Origin: Hydractinia symbiolongicarpus
Lineage: Eukaryota > Cnidaria > Hydrozoa > Anthoathecata > Hydractiniidae
Assembly (NCBI RefSeq): GCF_029227915.1
Contig: NC_079876.1
Coordinates: forward strand, 560,001-624,000
DNA length: 64,000 bases
Direction of reading: 5' to 3'
In this document: one piece after another, positions 37,601 to 49,284 of the stretch
Layout of the letters: each line of letters begins with the position of its first letter
Numbering within the stretch: position 1 is the first letter of the stretch
Translations under genes and position numbers: made by a program
The notes under the pieces: model-generated
The model's input: only the letters and a program-made list of their open reading frames with translations
Told to the model about the DNA's origin: nothing
Databases searched by the model: none

Positions 37601-40600
37601 AAAGAAGTTTAATCGCCGGCAAACGAAAACACGCGATTTCCCGTAAATCCCGGACTCGGCCCATATAGTTAAAAGTATCCAAGGAAAGTACCCAGTGAGT
37701 AAACTCATTTCCCGAACGAATTTTTAAATTATTTTTTAACCACTAAAACGCATGAGACTTGTAGTTTTCAGAAATGTTTTCATTTTTGATGAGACGCTGA
37801 ATATAAGAAGTTTAATCGCCGGCAAACGAAAACCTGCGATTTCCCGTAAATCCCGGACTCGGCCGGTATAGTCAAAAGTATACAAGGAAAGTACCCAGTG
37901 AGTAAACTTATTTCCCGAACGAATTTTTAAATTATTTTTTCACCACTAAAACGCATGAGACTTGTAGTTTTTAAAAATGTTTTCATATTTGATGAGACGC
38001 TGAATAAAAGAAGTTTAATCGCCGGCAAACGAAAACCTGCGATTTCCCGTAAATCCCGGACTCGGCCCATATAGTCAAAAGTAGACAAAGAAAGTACCCA
38101 GGGTGTAAACGCATTTCCCGAACGATTTTTTAAATTATTTTTTCACCACTAAAACGCATGAGACTTGTAGTTTTCAAAAATGTTTTCATTTTTGATGAGA
38201 CGCTGATTAAAAGAAGATTAATCGCCGGCAAACGAAAACCCGCGACTCCCCGTAAATCCCGGCTTGGCCCGTATAGTCAAAAGTATACAAAGAAAGTACC
38301 CAGGGAGTGAACTCTTTTCCCGAACGATTTTTTAAATTATTTTTTCACCACTAAAACGAATGAAACTTGTAGTTTTCAAAAATGTTTTCATTTTTAATGA
38401 GACGCTGAATAAAAGAAGTTTAATCGCCGGCAAACGAAAACCTGCGATTTCCCGAAAATCCTGGACTCCGCCCGTATAGTCAAAAGTATACAAAGAAAGT
38501 ACCCAGGGAGTAAACTCATTTCCCGAACGAATTTTTAAATTATTTTTTCACCACTAAAACGCATGAGACTTGTAGTTTTCAGAAATGTTTTCATTTTTGA
38601 TGAGACGCTGAATAAAAGATGTTTAATTGCCGGCAAACGAAAACCCGCGATTTCCCGTAAATCCCGGACTCGGCCCGTATAGTCAAAAGTATACAAAGAA
38701 AGTACCCAGGGAGTAAACTCATTTCCCAAACGATTTTTTAAATTATTATTTCACCACTAAAGCCCATGAGACTTGTAGTTTTTAAAAATGTTTTCTTTTT
38801 TGTTGAGACGCTGAATAAAAGAAGTTTAATCGCCGGCAAACGAAAACCCGCGATCTCCCGTAAATCCCGGACTCGGCCCATATAGTTAAAAGTATCCAAG
38901 GAAAGTACCCAGTGAGTAAACTCATTTCCCGAACGAATTTTTAAATTATTTTTTAACCACTAAAACGCATGAGACTTGTAGTTTTTAAAAATGTTTTCAT
39001 ATTTGATGAGACGCTGAATAAAAGAAGTTTAATCGCCGGCAAACGAAAACCTGCGATTTCCCGTAAATCCCGGACTCGGCCCATATAGTCAAAAGTAGAC
39101 AAAGAAAGTACCCAGGGTGTAAACGCATTTCCCGAACGATTTTTTAAATTATTTTTTCACCACTAAAACGCATGAGACTTGTAGTTTTCAAAAATGTTTT
39201 CATTTTTGATGAGACGCTGAATAAAAGAAGATTAATCGCCAGCAAACGAAAACCCGCGACTCCCCGTAAATCCCGGCTTGGCCCGTATAGTCAAAAGTAT
39301 ACAAAGAAAGTACCCAGGGAGTAAACTCATTTCCCAAACGATTTTTTAAATTATTATTTCACCACTAAAGCCCATGAGACTTGTAGTTTTTAAAAATGTT
39401 TTCTTTTTTGTTGAGACGCTGAATAAAAGAAGTTTAATCGCCGGCAAACGAAAACCCGCGATTTCCCGTAAATCCCGGACTCGGCCCATATAGTTAAAAG
39501 TATCCAAGGAAAGTACCCAGTGAGTAAACTCATTTCCCGAACGAATTTTTAAATTATTTTTTAACCACTAAAACGCATGAGACTTGTAGTTTTCAGAAAT
39601 GTTTTCATTTTTGATGAGACGCTGAATATAAGAAGTTTAATCGCCGGCAAACGAAAACCTGCGATTTCCCGTAAATCCCGGACTCGGCCGGTATAGTCAA
39701 AAGTATACAAGGAAAGTACCCAGTGAGTAAACTTATTTCCCGAACGAATTTTTAAATTATTTTTTCACCACTAAAACGCATGAGACTTGTAGTTTTTAAA
39801 AATGTTTTCATATTTGATGAGACGCTGAATAAAAGAAGTTTAATCGCCGGCAAACGAAAACCTGCGATTTCCCGTAAATCCCGGACTCGGCCCATATAGT
39901 CAAAAGTAGACAAAGAAAGTACCCAGGGTGTAAACGCATTTCCCAAACGATTTTTTAAATTATTTTTTCACCACTAAAACGCATGAGACTTGTAGTTTTC
40001 AAAAATGTTTTCATTTTTGATGAGACGCTGATTAAAAGAAGATTAATCGCCGGCAAACGAAAACCCGCGACTCCCCGTAAATCCCGGCTTGGCCCGTATA
40101 GTCAAAAGTATACAAAGAAAGTACCCAGGGAGTGAACTCTTTTCCCGAACGATTTTTTAAATTATTTTTTCACCACTAAAACGAATGAAACTTGTAGTTT
40201 TCAAAAATGTTTTCATTTTTAATGAGACGCTGAATAAAAGAAGTTTAATCGCCGGCAAACGAAAACCTGCGATTTCCCGTAAATCCTGGAATCCGCCCGT
40301 ATAGTCAAAAGTATACAAAGAAAGTACCCAGGGAGTAAACTCATTTCCCGAACGAATTTTTAAATTATTTTTTCACCACTAAAACGCATGAGACTTGTAG
40401 TTTTCAGAAATGTTTTCATTTTTGATGAGACGCTGAATAAAAGATGTTTAATTGCCGGCAAACGAAAACCCGCGATTTCCCGTAAATCCCGGACTTGGCC
40501 CGTATAGTCAAAAGTATACAAAGAAAGTACCCAGGGAGTAAACTCATTTCCCAAACGATTTTTTAAATTATTATTTCACCACTAAAGCCCATGAGACTTG

Positions 40601-42388
40601 TAGTTTTTAAAAATGTTTTCTTTTTTGTTGAGACGCTGAATAAAAGAAGTTTAATCGCCGGCAAACGAAAACCCGCGATCTCCCGTAAATCCCGGACTCG
40701 GCCCATATAGTTAAAAGTATCCAAGGAAAGTACCCAGTGAGTAAACTCATTTCCCGAACGAATTTTTAAATTATTTTTTAACCACTAAAACGCATGAGAC
40801 TTGTAGTTTTCAGAAATGTTTTCATTTTTGATGAGACGCTGAATATAAGAAGTTTAATCGCCGGCAAACGAAAACCTGCGATTTCCCGTAAATCCCGGAC
40901 TCGGCCGGTATAGTCAAAAGTATACAAGGAAAGTACCCAGTGAGTAAACTTATTTCCCGAACGAATTTTTAAATTATTTTTTCACCACTAAAACGCATGA
41001 GACTTGTAGTTTTTAAAAATGTTTTCATATTTGATGAGACGCTGAATAAAAGAAGTTTAATCGCCGGCAAACGAAAACCTGCGATTTCCCGTAAATCCCA
41101 GACTCGGCCCATATAGTCAAAAGTAGACAAAGAAAGTACCCAGGGTGTAAACGCATTTCCCGAACGATTTTTTAAATTATTTTTTCACCACTAAAACGCA
41201 TGACACTTGTAGTTTTCAAAAATGTTTTCATTTTTGATGAGACGCTGAATAAAAGAAGATTAATCGCCAGCAAACGAAAACCCGCGACTCCCCGTAAATC
41301 CCGGCTTGGCCCGTATAGTCAAAAGTATACAAAGAAAGTACCCAGGGAGTGAACTCTTTTCCCGAACGATTTTTTAAATTATTTTTTCACCACTAAAACG
41401 AATGAAACTTGTAGTTTTCAAAAATGTTTTCATTTTTAATGAGACGCTGAATAAAAGAAGTTTAATCGCCGGCAAACGAAAACCTGCGAATTCCCGTAAA
41501 TCCTGGACTCCGCCCGTATAGTCAAAAGTATACAAAGAAAGTACCCAGGGAGTAAACTCATTTCCCGAACGAATTTTTAAATTATTTTTTCACCACTAAA
41601 ACGCATGAGACTTGTAGTTTTCAGAAATGTTTTCATTTTTGATGAGACGCTGAATAAAAGATGTTTAATTGCCGGCAAACGAAAACCCGCGATTTCCCGT
41701 AAATCCCGGACTCGGCCCGTATAGTCAAAAGTATACAAAGAAAGTACCCAGGGAGTAAACTCATTTCCCAAACGATTTTTTAAATTATTATTTCACCACT
41801 AAAGCCCATGAGACTTGTAGTTTTTAAAAATGTTTTCTTTTTTGTTGAGACGCTGAATAAAAGAAGTTTAATCGCAGGCAAACGAAAACCCGCGATTTCC
41901 CGTAAATCCCGCACTCGGCCCATATAGTTAAAAGTATCCAAGGAAAGTACCCAGTGAGTAAACTCATTTCCCGAACGAATTTTTAAATTATTTTTTAACC
42001 ACTAAAACGCATGAGACTTGTAGTTTTCAGAAATGTTTTCATTTTTGATGAGACGCTCAATAAAAGAAGATTAATCGCCGGCAAACGAAAACCCGCGACT
42101 CCCCGTAAATCCCGGCTTGGCCCGTATAGTCAAAAGTATACAAAGAAAGTACCCAGGGAGTGAACTCTTTTCCCGAACGATTTTTTAAATTATTTTTTCA
42201 CCACTAAAACGAATGAAACTTGTAGTTTTCAAAAATGTTTTCATTTTTAATGAGACGCTGAATAAAAGAAGTTTAATCGCCGGCAAACGAAAACCTGCGA
42301 TTTCCCGTAAATCCTGGACTCCGCCCGTATAGTCAAAAGTATACAAAGTAAGTACCCAGGGAGTAAACTCATTTCCCGAACGAATTTT
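37600..42388. repeat. Serially shortened higher-order repeat: 9-, 6- and 4-monomer units
   Basis: The marker ACGAATGAAAC lies at 38356, 40181, 41398 and 42209, giving spacings of 1825, 1217 and 811 bp, close to nine, six and four monomers. The basic order is: ACGAATGAAAC monomer; CAGAAATG with AATTGCC; a B monomer with TCTTTTTTGTTGAG; TTTTTTAACCACT; TCATATTTGATG; and GAAGATTAATCGCC. The 9-mer copy has an extra partial round. The 4-mer copy has lost two monomers, leaving a hybrid at about 41990-42185. Confidence 0.9.
41990..42185. repeat. Hybrid monomer marking a two-monomer deletion
   Basis: The front (TTTTTTAACCACT, CAGAAATG) matches the fourth monomer of the local 6-mer. The back (CAATAAAAGAAGATTAATCG, GCGACTCCCCG) matches the sixth. 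The join lies near 42055-42070, in the GACGCT to GAAGATT interval. The phase of the monomer is kept exactly, as expected from homologous unequal exchange. Confidence 0.86.
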
Positions 42389-45067
42389 TAAATTATTTTT
42401 TCACCACTAAAACGCATGAGACTTGTAGTTTTCAAAAATGTTTTCATTTTTGATGAGACGCTGAATAAAAGAAGTGTAATCGCCGGCAAACGAAAACCTG
42501 CGATTTCCCGTAAATCCCAGACTCGGCCCGTATACTCAAAAGTATACAAAGAAAGTACCCAGGGAGTAAACTCATTTCCCAAACGATTTTTTAAATTATT
42601 ATTTCACCACTAAATCCCATGAGGCTTGTAGTTTTTAAAAATGTTTTCATTTTTGATGAGACGCTGAATAAAAGATGTTTAATCGCCTGCAAACGAAAAC
42701 CCGCGATTTTCCGTAAATCCCGGACTCGGCCCGTATAGTTAAAATTATACAAGGAAAGTACCCAGGGAGTAAACTCATCTCCCAAACGATTTTTTAAATT
42801 ATTATTTCACCACTAAAGCCCATGAAACTTGTAGTTTTTAAAATTGTTTTCATTTTTGATGAGACCTGAATAAAAGATGTTTAATCGCCGGCAAACGAAA
42901 ACCCGCGATTTCCCGTAAATCCCGGACTCGGCCCGTATAGTCAAAAGTATACAAAGAAAGTACCCAGGGAGTAAACTCATTTCCTAAACGATTTTTTAAA
43001 TTATTATTTCACCACTAAAGCCCATGAGACTTGTAGTTTTTAAAAATGTTTTCATTTTTGATGAGACGCTGAATAAAAGAAGTTTAATCGCCGGCAAACG
43101 AAAACCTGCGATTTCCCGTAAATCCCGGACTCGGCCCGTATAGTCAAAAGTATACAAGGAAAGTACCCAGTGAGTAAACTTATTTGCCGAACGAATTTTT
43201 AAATTATTTTTTCACCACTAAAACGCATGAGACTTGTAGTTTTTAAAAATGTTTTCATTTTTGATGAGACGCTGAATAAAAGAAGTTTAATCGCCGGCAA
43301 ACGAAAAACTGCGATTTCCCGTAAATCCCGGACTCGGCCCGTATAGTCAAAAGTATACAAAGAAAGTACCCAGGGTGTAAACGCATTTCCCGAACGATTT
43401 TTTAAATTATTTTTTCACCACTAAAACGCATGAGACTTGTAGTTTTCAAAAATGTTTTCATTTTTGATGACACGCTGAATAAAAGAAGTTTTATCGCCGG
43501 CAAACGAAAACCTGCGATTTCCCGTAAATCCCGGACTCGGCCCGTATACTCAAAAGTATACAAAGAAAGTACCCAGGGAGTAAACTCATTTCCCAAACGA
43601 TTTTTTAAATTATTATTTCACCACTAAAGCCCATAAGACTTGTAGTTTTTAAAAATGTTTTCATTTTTGATGAGACGCTGAATAAAAGATGTTTAATCGC
43701 CTGCAAACGAAAACCCGCGATTTTCCGTAAATCCCGGACTCGGCCCGTATAGTTAAAATTATACAAGGAAAGTACCCAGGGAGTAAACTCATCTCCCAAA
43801 CGATTTTTTATATTATTATTTCACCACTAAAGCCCATGAGACTTGTAGTTTTTAAAATTGTTTTCATTTTTGATGAGACCTGAATAAAAGATGTTAATCG
43901 CCGGCAAACGAAAACCCGCGATTTCCCGTAAATCCCGGACTCGGCCCGTATAGTCAAAAGTATACAAAGAAAGTACCCAGGGAGTAAACTCATTTCCCAA
44001 ACGATTTTTTAAATTATTATTTCACCACTAAAGCCCATGAGACTTGTAGTTTTTAAAAATGTTTTCATTTTTGATGAGACGCTGAATAAAAGAAGTTTAA
44101 TCGCCGGCAAACGAAAACCTGCGATTTCCCGTAAATCCCGGACTCGGCCCGTATAGTCAAAAGTATACAAGGAAAGTACCCAGTGAGTAAACTTATTTGC
44201 CGAACGAATTTTTAAATTATTTTTTCACCACTAAAACGCATGAGACTTGTAGTTTTTAAAAATGTTTTCATTTTTGATGACACGCTGAATAAAAGAAGTT
44301 TAATCGCCGGCAAACGAAAACCTGCGATTTCCCGTAAATCCCGGACTCGGCCCGTATACTCAAAAGTATACAAAGAAAGTACCCAGGGAGTAAACTCATT
44401 TCCCAAACGATTTTTTAAATTATTATTTCACCACTAAAGCCCATAAGACTTGTAGTTTTTAAAAATGTTTTCATTTTTTATGAGACGCTGAATAAAAGAT
44501 GTTTAATCGCCTGCAAACGAAAACCCGCGATTTTCCGTAAATCTCGGACTCGGCCCGTATAGTTAAAAGTATACAAGGAAAGTACCCAGTGAGTAAACTC
44601 ATTTCCCGAACGAATTTTTAAATTATTTTTTCACCACTAAAACGCATGAGACTTGTAGTTTTCAGAAATGTTTTCATTTTTGATGAGATGCTGAATAAAA
44701 GAAATTTAATCGCCGGCAAACGAAAACCCGCCATTTCCCGTAAACCCCGGACTCGGCCCGCATAGTCAAAAGTATACAAAGAAAGTACCCAGGGAGTAAA
44801 CTCATTTCCCGAACGATTTTTTAAATTATTTTTTCACCACTAAAAAGCATGAGACTTGTAGTTTTCAAAAATGTTTTCATTTTTGATGAGACGCTGAATA
44901 AAAGAAGTTTAATCGCCGGCAAACGAAAAACTGCGATTTCCCGTAAATCCCGGACTCGGCCCGTATAGTCAAAAGTATACAAAGAAAGTACCCAGGGTGT
45001 AAACGCATTTCCCGAACGATTTTTTAAATTATTTTTTCACCACTAAAACGCATGAGACTTGTAGTTT

Positions 45068-45089
45068 TCAAAAATGTTTTCATTTTTGA
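45068..45089. other. IR1 dyad in the representative monomer (9-bp arms, 4-nt loop)
   Basis: The arms TCAAAAATG and CATTTTTGA are perfect reverse complements around a TTTT loop. IR1 occurs at monomer positions 46-67 in most type A copies. Type B copies usually carry TTAAAAATG in the left arm, which leaves one mismatch. Copies with TTTTTAATGAG instead of TTTTTGATGAG lose the outermost pairs. The function is unknown; the structure is read directly from the sequence. Confidence 0.85.
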
Positions 45090-45113
45090 TGAGACGCTGA
45101 ATAAAAGAAGTTT

Positions 45114-45141
45114 AATCGCCGGCAAACGAAAACCTGCGATT
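45114..45141. other. IR2 dyad in the representative monomer (9-bp arms, one mismatch)
   Basis: The arms AATCGCCGG and CCTGCGATT flank a 10-nt loop, CAAACGAAAA. Eight of nine positions pair; the mismatch is between monomer positions 98 and 113. Position 113 is C or T in different subfamilies and position 98 is nearly always C, so most copies keep the single mismatch. This is among the better conserved parts of the monomer, although GCCTGCAAAGG, GCTAGC and GCTGGCAATCG variants exist in some higher-order positions. Confidence 0.8.
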
Positions 45142-45165
45142 TCCCGTAAATCCCGGACTCGGCCC

Positions 45166-45183
45166 GTATACTCAAAAGTATAC
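45166..45183. other. IR3 dyad, perfect form GTATACT-CAAA-AGTATAC
   Basis: Seven-base arms pair perfectly around a CAAA loop. Most monomers in the window carry GTATAGT in the left arm, which puts a G opposite G at monomer positions 149 and 156. The G-to-C change at 149 makes the dyad perfect and marks a subfamily found at about 3.2-17.6 kb and 42.5-59.0 kb only. The same change removes an in-frame TAG, which is why only this subfamily has a 65-codon plus-strand open frame. Confidence 0.88.
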
Positions 45184-48100
45184 AAAGAAAGTACCCAGGG
45201 AGTAAACTCATTTCCCAAACGACTTTTTAAATTATTATTTCACCACTAAAGCCCATGAGACTTGTAGTTTTTAAAATTGTTTTCATTTTTGATGAGACCT
45301 GAATAAAAGATGTTTAATTGCCGGCAAACGAAAACCCGCGATTTCCCGTAAATCCCGGACTCGGCCCGTATAGTCAAAAGTATACAAAGAAAGTACCCAG
45401 GGAGTAAACTCATTTCCCAAACGATTTTTTAAATTATTATTTCACCACTAAAGCCCATGAGACTTGTAGTTTTTAAAAATGTTTTCTTTTTTGATGAGAC
45501 GCTGAATAAAAAAAGTTTAATCGCCGGCAAACGAAAACCCGCGATTTCCCGTAAATCCCGGACTCGGCCCATATAGTTAAAAGTATCCAAGGAAAGTACC
45601 CAGTGAGTAAACTCATTTCCCGAACGAATTTTTAAATTATTTTTTCACCACTAAAACGCATGAGACTTGTAGTTTTCAGAAATGTTTTCATTTTTGATGA
45701 GACGCTGAATATAAGAAGTTTAATCGCCGGCAAACGAAAACCTGCGATTTCCCGTAAATCCCGGACTCGGCCGGTATAGTCAAAAGTATACAAAGAAAGT
45801 ACCCAGGGAGTAAACTCTTTTCCCGAACGATTTTTTAAATTATTTTTTCACCACTAAAACGCATGAAACTTGTAGTTTTCAAAAATGTTTTCATTTTTAA
45901 TGAGACGCTGAATAAAAGAAGTTTAATCGCCGGCAAACGAAAACCCGCGATTTCCCGTAAATCCCGGACTCGGCCCGTATAGTCAAAAGTATACAAAGAA
46001 AGTACCCAGGGAGTAAACTCATTTCCCAAACGATTTTTTAAATTATTATTTCACCACTAAAGCCCATGAGACTTGTAGTTTTTAAAAATGTTTTCATTTT
46101 TGATGAGACGCTGAATAAAAGAAGTTTAATCGCCGGCAAACGAAAACCCGCGATTTCCCGTAAATCCCGGACTCGGCCCATATAGTTAAAAGTATCCAAG
46201 GAAAGTACCCAGTGAGTAAACTCATTTCCCGAACGAATTTTTAAATTATTTTTTCACCACTAAAACGCATGAGACTTGTAGTTTTCAGAAATGTTTTCAT
46301 TTTTGATGAGACGCTGAATATAAGAAGTTTAATCGCCGGCAAACGAAAACCTGCGATTTCCCGTAAATCCCGGACTCGGCCGGTATAGTCAAAAGTATAC
46401 AAGGAAAGTACCCAGTGAGTAAACTTATTTCCCGAACGAATTTTTAAATTATTTTTTCACCACTAAAACGCATGAGACTTGTAGTTTTTAAAAATGTTTT
46501 CATTTTTGATGAGACGCTGAATAAAAGACGTTTAATCGCCGGCAAACGAAAAACTGCGATTTCCCGTAAATCCCGGACTCGGCCCGTATAGTCAAAAGTA
46601 TACAAAGAAAGTACCCAGGGTGTAAACGCATTTCCCGAACGATTTTTTAAATTTTTTTTTTCATCACTAAAATGCATGAGACTTGTAGTTTTCAAAAATG
46701 TTTTCATTTTTGATGAGACGCTGAATAAAAGAAGTTTAATCGCCGGCAAACGAAAACCTGCGATTTCCCGTAAATCCCAGACTCGGCCCGTATACTCAAA
46801 AGTATACAAAGAAAGTACCCAGGGAGTAAACTCATTTCCCAAACGATTTTTTAAATTATTATTTCACCACTAAAGCCCAGAAGGCTTGTAGTTTTTAAAA
46901 ATGTTTTCATTTTTGATGAGACGCTGAATAAAAGATGTTTAATCGCCTGCAAACGAAAACCCGCGATTTTCCGTAAATCCCGGACTCGGCCAGTATAGTT
47001 AAAAGTATACAAGGAAAGTACCCAGGGAGTAAACTCATTTCCCGAACGAATTTTTAATTTATTTTTTCACCACTAAAACGCATGAGACTTGTAGTTTTCA
47101 GAAATGTTTTCATTTTTGATGAGATGCTGATTAAAAGAAATTTAATCGCCGGCAAACGAAAACCCGCCATTTCCCGTAAACCCCGGACTCGGCCCGCATA
47201 GTAAAAAGTATACAAAGAAAGTACCCAGGGAGTAAACTCATTTCCCGAACGATTTTTTAAATTATTTTTTCACCTCTAAAACGCATGAGACTTGTAGTTT
47301 TCAAAAATGTTTTCATTTTTGATGAGACGCTGAATAAAAGAAGTTTAATCGCCGGCAAACGAAAAACTGCGATTTCCCGTAAATCCCGGACTCGGCCCGT
47401 ATAGTCAAAAGTATACAAAGAAAGTACCCAGGGTGTAAACGCATTTCCCGAACGATTTTTTAAATTATTTTTTCACCACTAAAACGCATGAGACTTGTAG
47501 TTTTCAAACATGTTTTCATTTTTGATGAGACGCTGAATAAAAGAAGTTTAATCGCCGGCAAACGAAAACCTGCGATTTCCCGTAAATCCCGGACTCGGCC
47601 CGTATACTGAAAAGTATACAAAGAAAGTACCCAGGGAGTAAACTCATTTCCCAAACGATTTTTTAAATTATTATTTCACCACTAAAGCCCATGAGACTTG
47701 TAGTTTTTAAAATTGTTTTCATTTTTGATGAGACCTGAGTAAAAGATGTTTAATTGCCGGCAAACGAAAACCCGCGATTTCCCGTAAATCCCGGACTCGG
47801 CCCGTATAGTCAAAAGTATACAAAGAAAGTACCCAGGGAGTAAACTCATTTCCCAAACGATTTTTTAAATTATTATTTCACCACTAAAGCCCATGAGACT
47901 TGTAGTTTTTAAAAATGTTTTCGTTTTTGATGAGACGCTGAATAAAAGAAGTTTAATCGCCGGCAAACGAAAACCCGCGATTTCCCGTAAATCCCGGACT
48001 CGGCCCATATAGTTAAAAGTATCCAAGGAAAGTACCCAGTGAGTAAACTCATTTCCCGAACGAATTTTTAAATTATTTTTTCACCACTAAAACGCATGAG

Positions 48101-49284
48101 ACTTGTAGTTTTCAGAAATGTTTTCATTTTTGATGAGACGCTGAATATAAGAAGTTTAATCTCCGGCAAACGAAAACCTGCGATTTCCCGTAAATCCCGG
48201 ACTCGGCCGGTATAGTCAAAAGTATACAAAGAAAGTACCCAGGGAGTAAACTCTTTTCCCGAACGATTTTTTAAATTATTTTTTCACCACTAAAACGCAT
48301 GAAACTTGTAGTTTTCAAAAATGTTTTCATTTTTAATGAGACGCTGAATAAAAGAAGTTTAATCGCCGGCAAACGAAAACCTGCGATTTCCCGTAAATCC
48401 TGGACTCCGCCCGTATAGTCAAAAGTATACAAAGAAAGTACCCAGGGAGTAAACTCATCTCCTAAACGATTTTTTAAATTATTATTTCACCACTAAAGCC
48501 CATGAGACTTGTAGTTTTTAAAATTGTTTTCATTTTTGATGAAACCTGAATAACAGATGTTTAATCGCCGGCAAACGAAAACCCGCGATTTCCCGTAAAT
48601 CCCGGACTCGGCCCGTATAGTCAAAAGTATACAAAGAAAGTACCCAGGGAGTAAACTCATTTCCCAAACGATTTTTTAAATTATTATTTCACCACTAAAG
48701 CCCATGAGACTTGTAGTTTTTAAAAATGTTTTCATTTTTGATGAGACGCTGAATAAAAGAAGTTTAATCGCCGGCAAACGAAAACCCGCGATTTCCCGTA
48801 AATCCCGGACTCGGCCCATATAGTTAAAAGTATCCAAGGAAAGTACCCAGTGAGTAAACTCATTTCCCGAACGAATTTTTAAATTATTTTTTCACCACTA
48901 AAACGCATGAGACTTGTAGTTTTCAGAAATGTTTTCATTTTTGATGAGATGCTGAATATAAGAAGTTTAATCGCCGGCAAACGAAAACCTGCGATTTCCC
49001 GTAAATCCCGGACTCGGCCGGTATAGTCAAAAGTATACAAGGAAAGTACCCAGTGAGTAAACTTATTTCCCGAACGAATTTTTAAATTATTTTTTCACCA
49101 CTAAAACGCATGAGACTTGTAGTTTTTAAAAATGTTTTCATTTTTGATGAGACGCTGAATAAAAGAAGTTTAATCGCCGGCAAACGAAAAACTGCGATTT
49201 CCCGTAAATCCCGGACTCGGCCCGTATAGTCAAAAGTATACAAACAAAGTACCCAGGGTGTAAACGCATTTCCCGAACGATTTT

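Larger units (their letters stand above)
45023..45225. repeat. Representative satellite monomer (203 bp, near consensus)
   Basis: This copy is close to the consensus of the window and can serve as the reference unit. In monomer coordinates it holds: an A/T-rich block at 1-16; CACCACTAAAACGCATGAGAC at about 16-36 (shown in two overlapping parts elsewhere); IR1 at 46-67; the conserved GACGCTGAATAAAAGAAG at 71-88; IR2 at 92-119; a short near-direct repeat of TTTCCCG and AAATCCCG at about 118-132; IR3 at 144-161; AAAGTACCCAGGGAGTAAAC at about 166-185; and TTTCCC near 189-194. The motif ATGAGAC occurs twice (30-36 and 67-73) and GTTTTCA twice (42-48 and 54-60), hinting at an old internal sub-duplication. 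GC is about 37% and CpG is not depleted. Confidence 0.9.
42388..49284. repeat. Perfect-IR3-rich block with 4- and 5-mer spacings
   Basis: Monomers carrying the perfect IR3 start near 42388, 43402, 44212 and 45024, spaced 1014, 810 and 812 bp. Each is usually followed by a B monomer with GCCTGCAAACG, then often by the GAGACCTGAAT one-base-deletion monomer. A variant with TCATCACTAAAATGCATG appears near 46660 and recurs near 49297 (2637 bp, 13 monomers). Near 46650-46661 an extra T in the T run makes one monomer 204 bp long. No gene is present. Confidence 0.83.
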
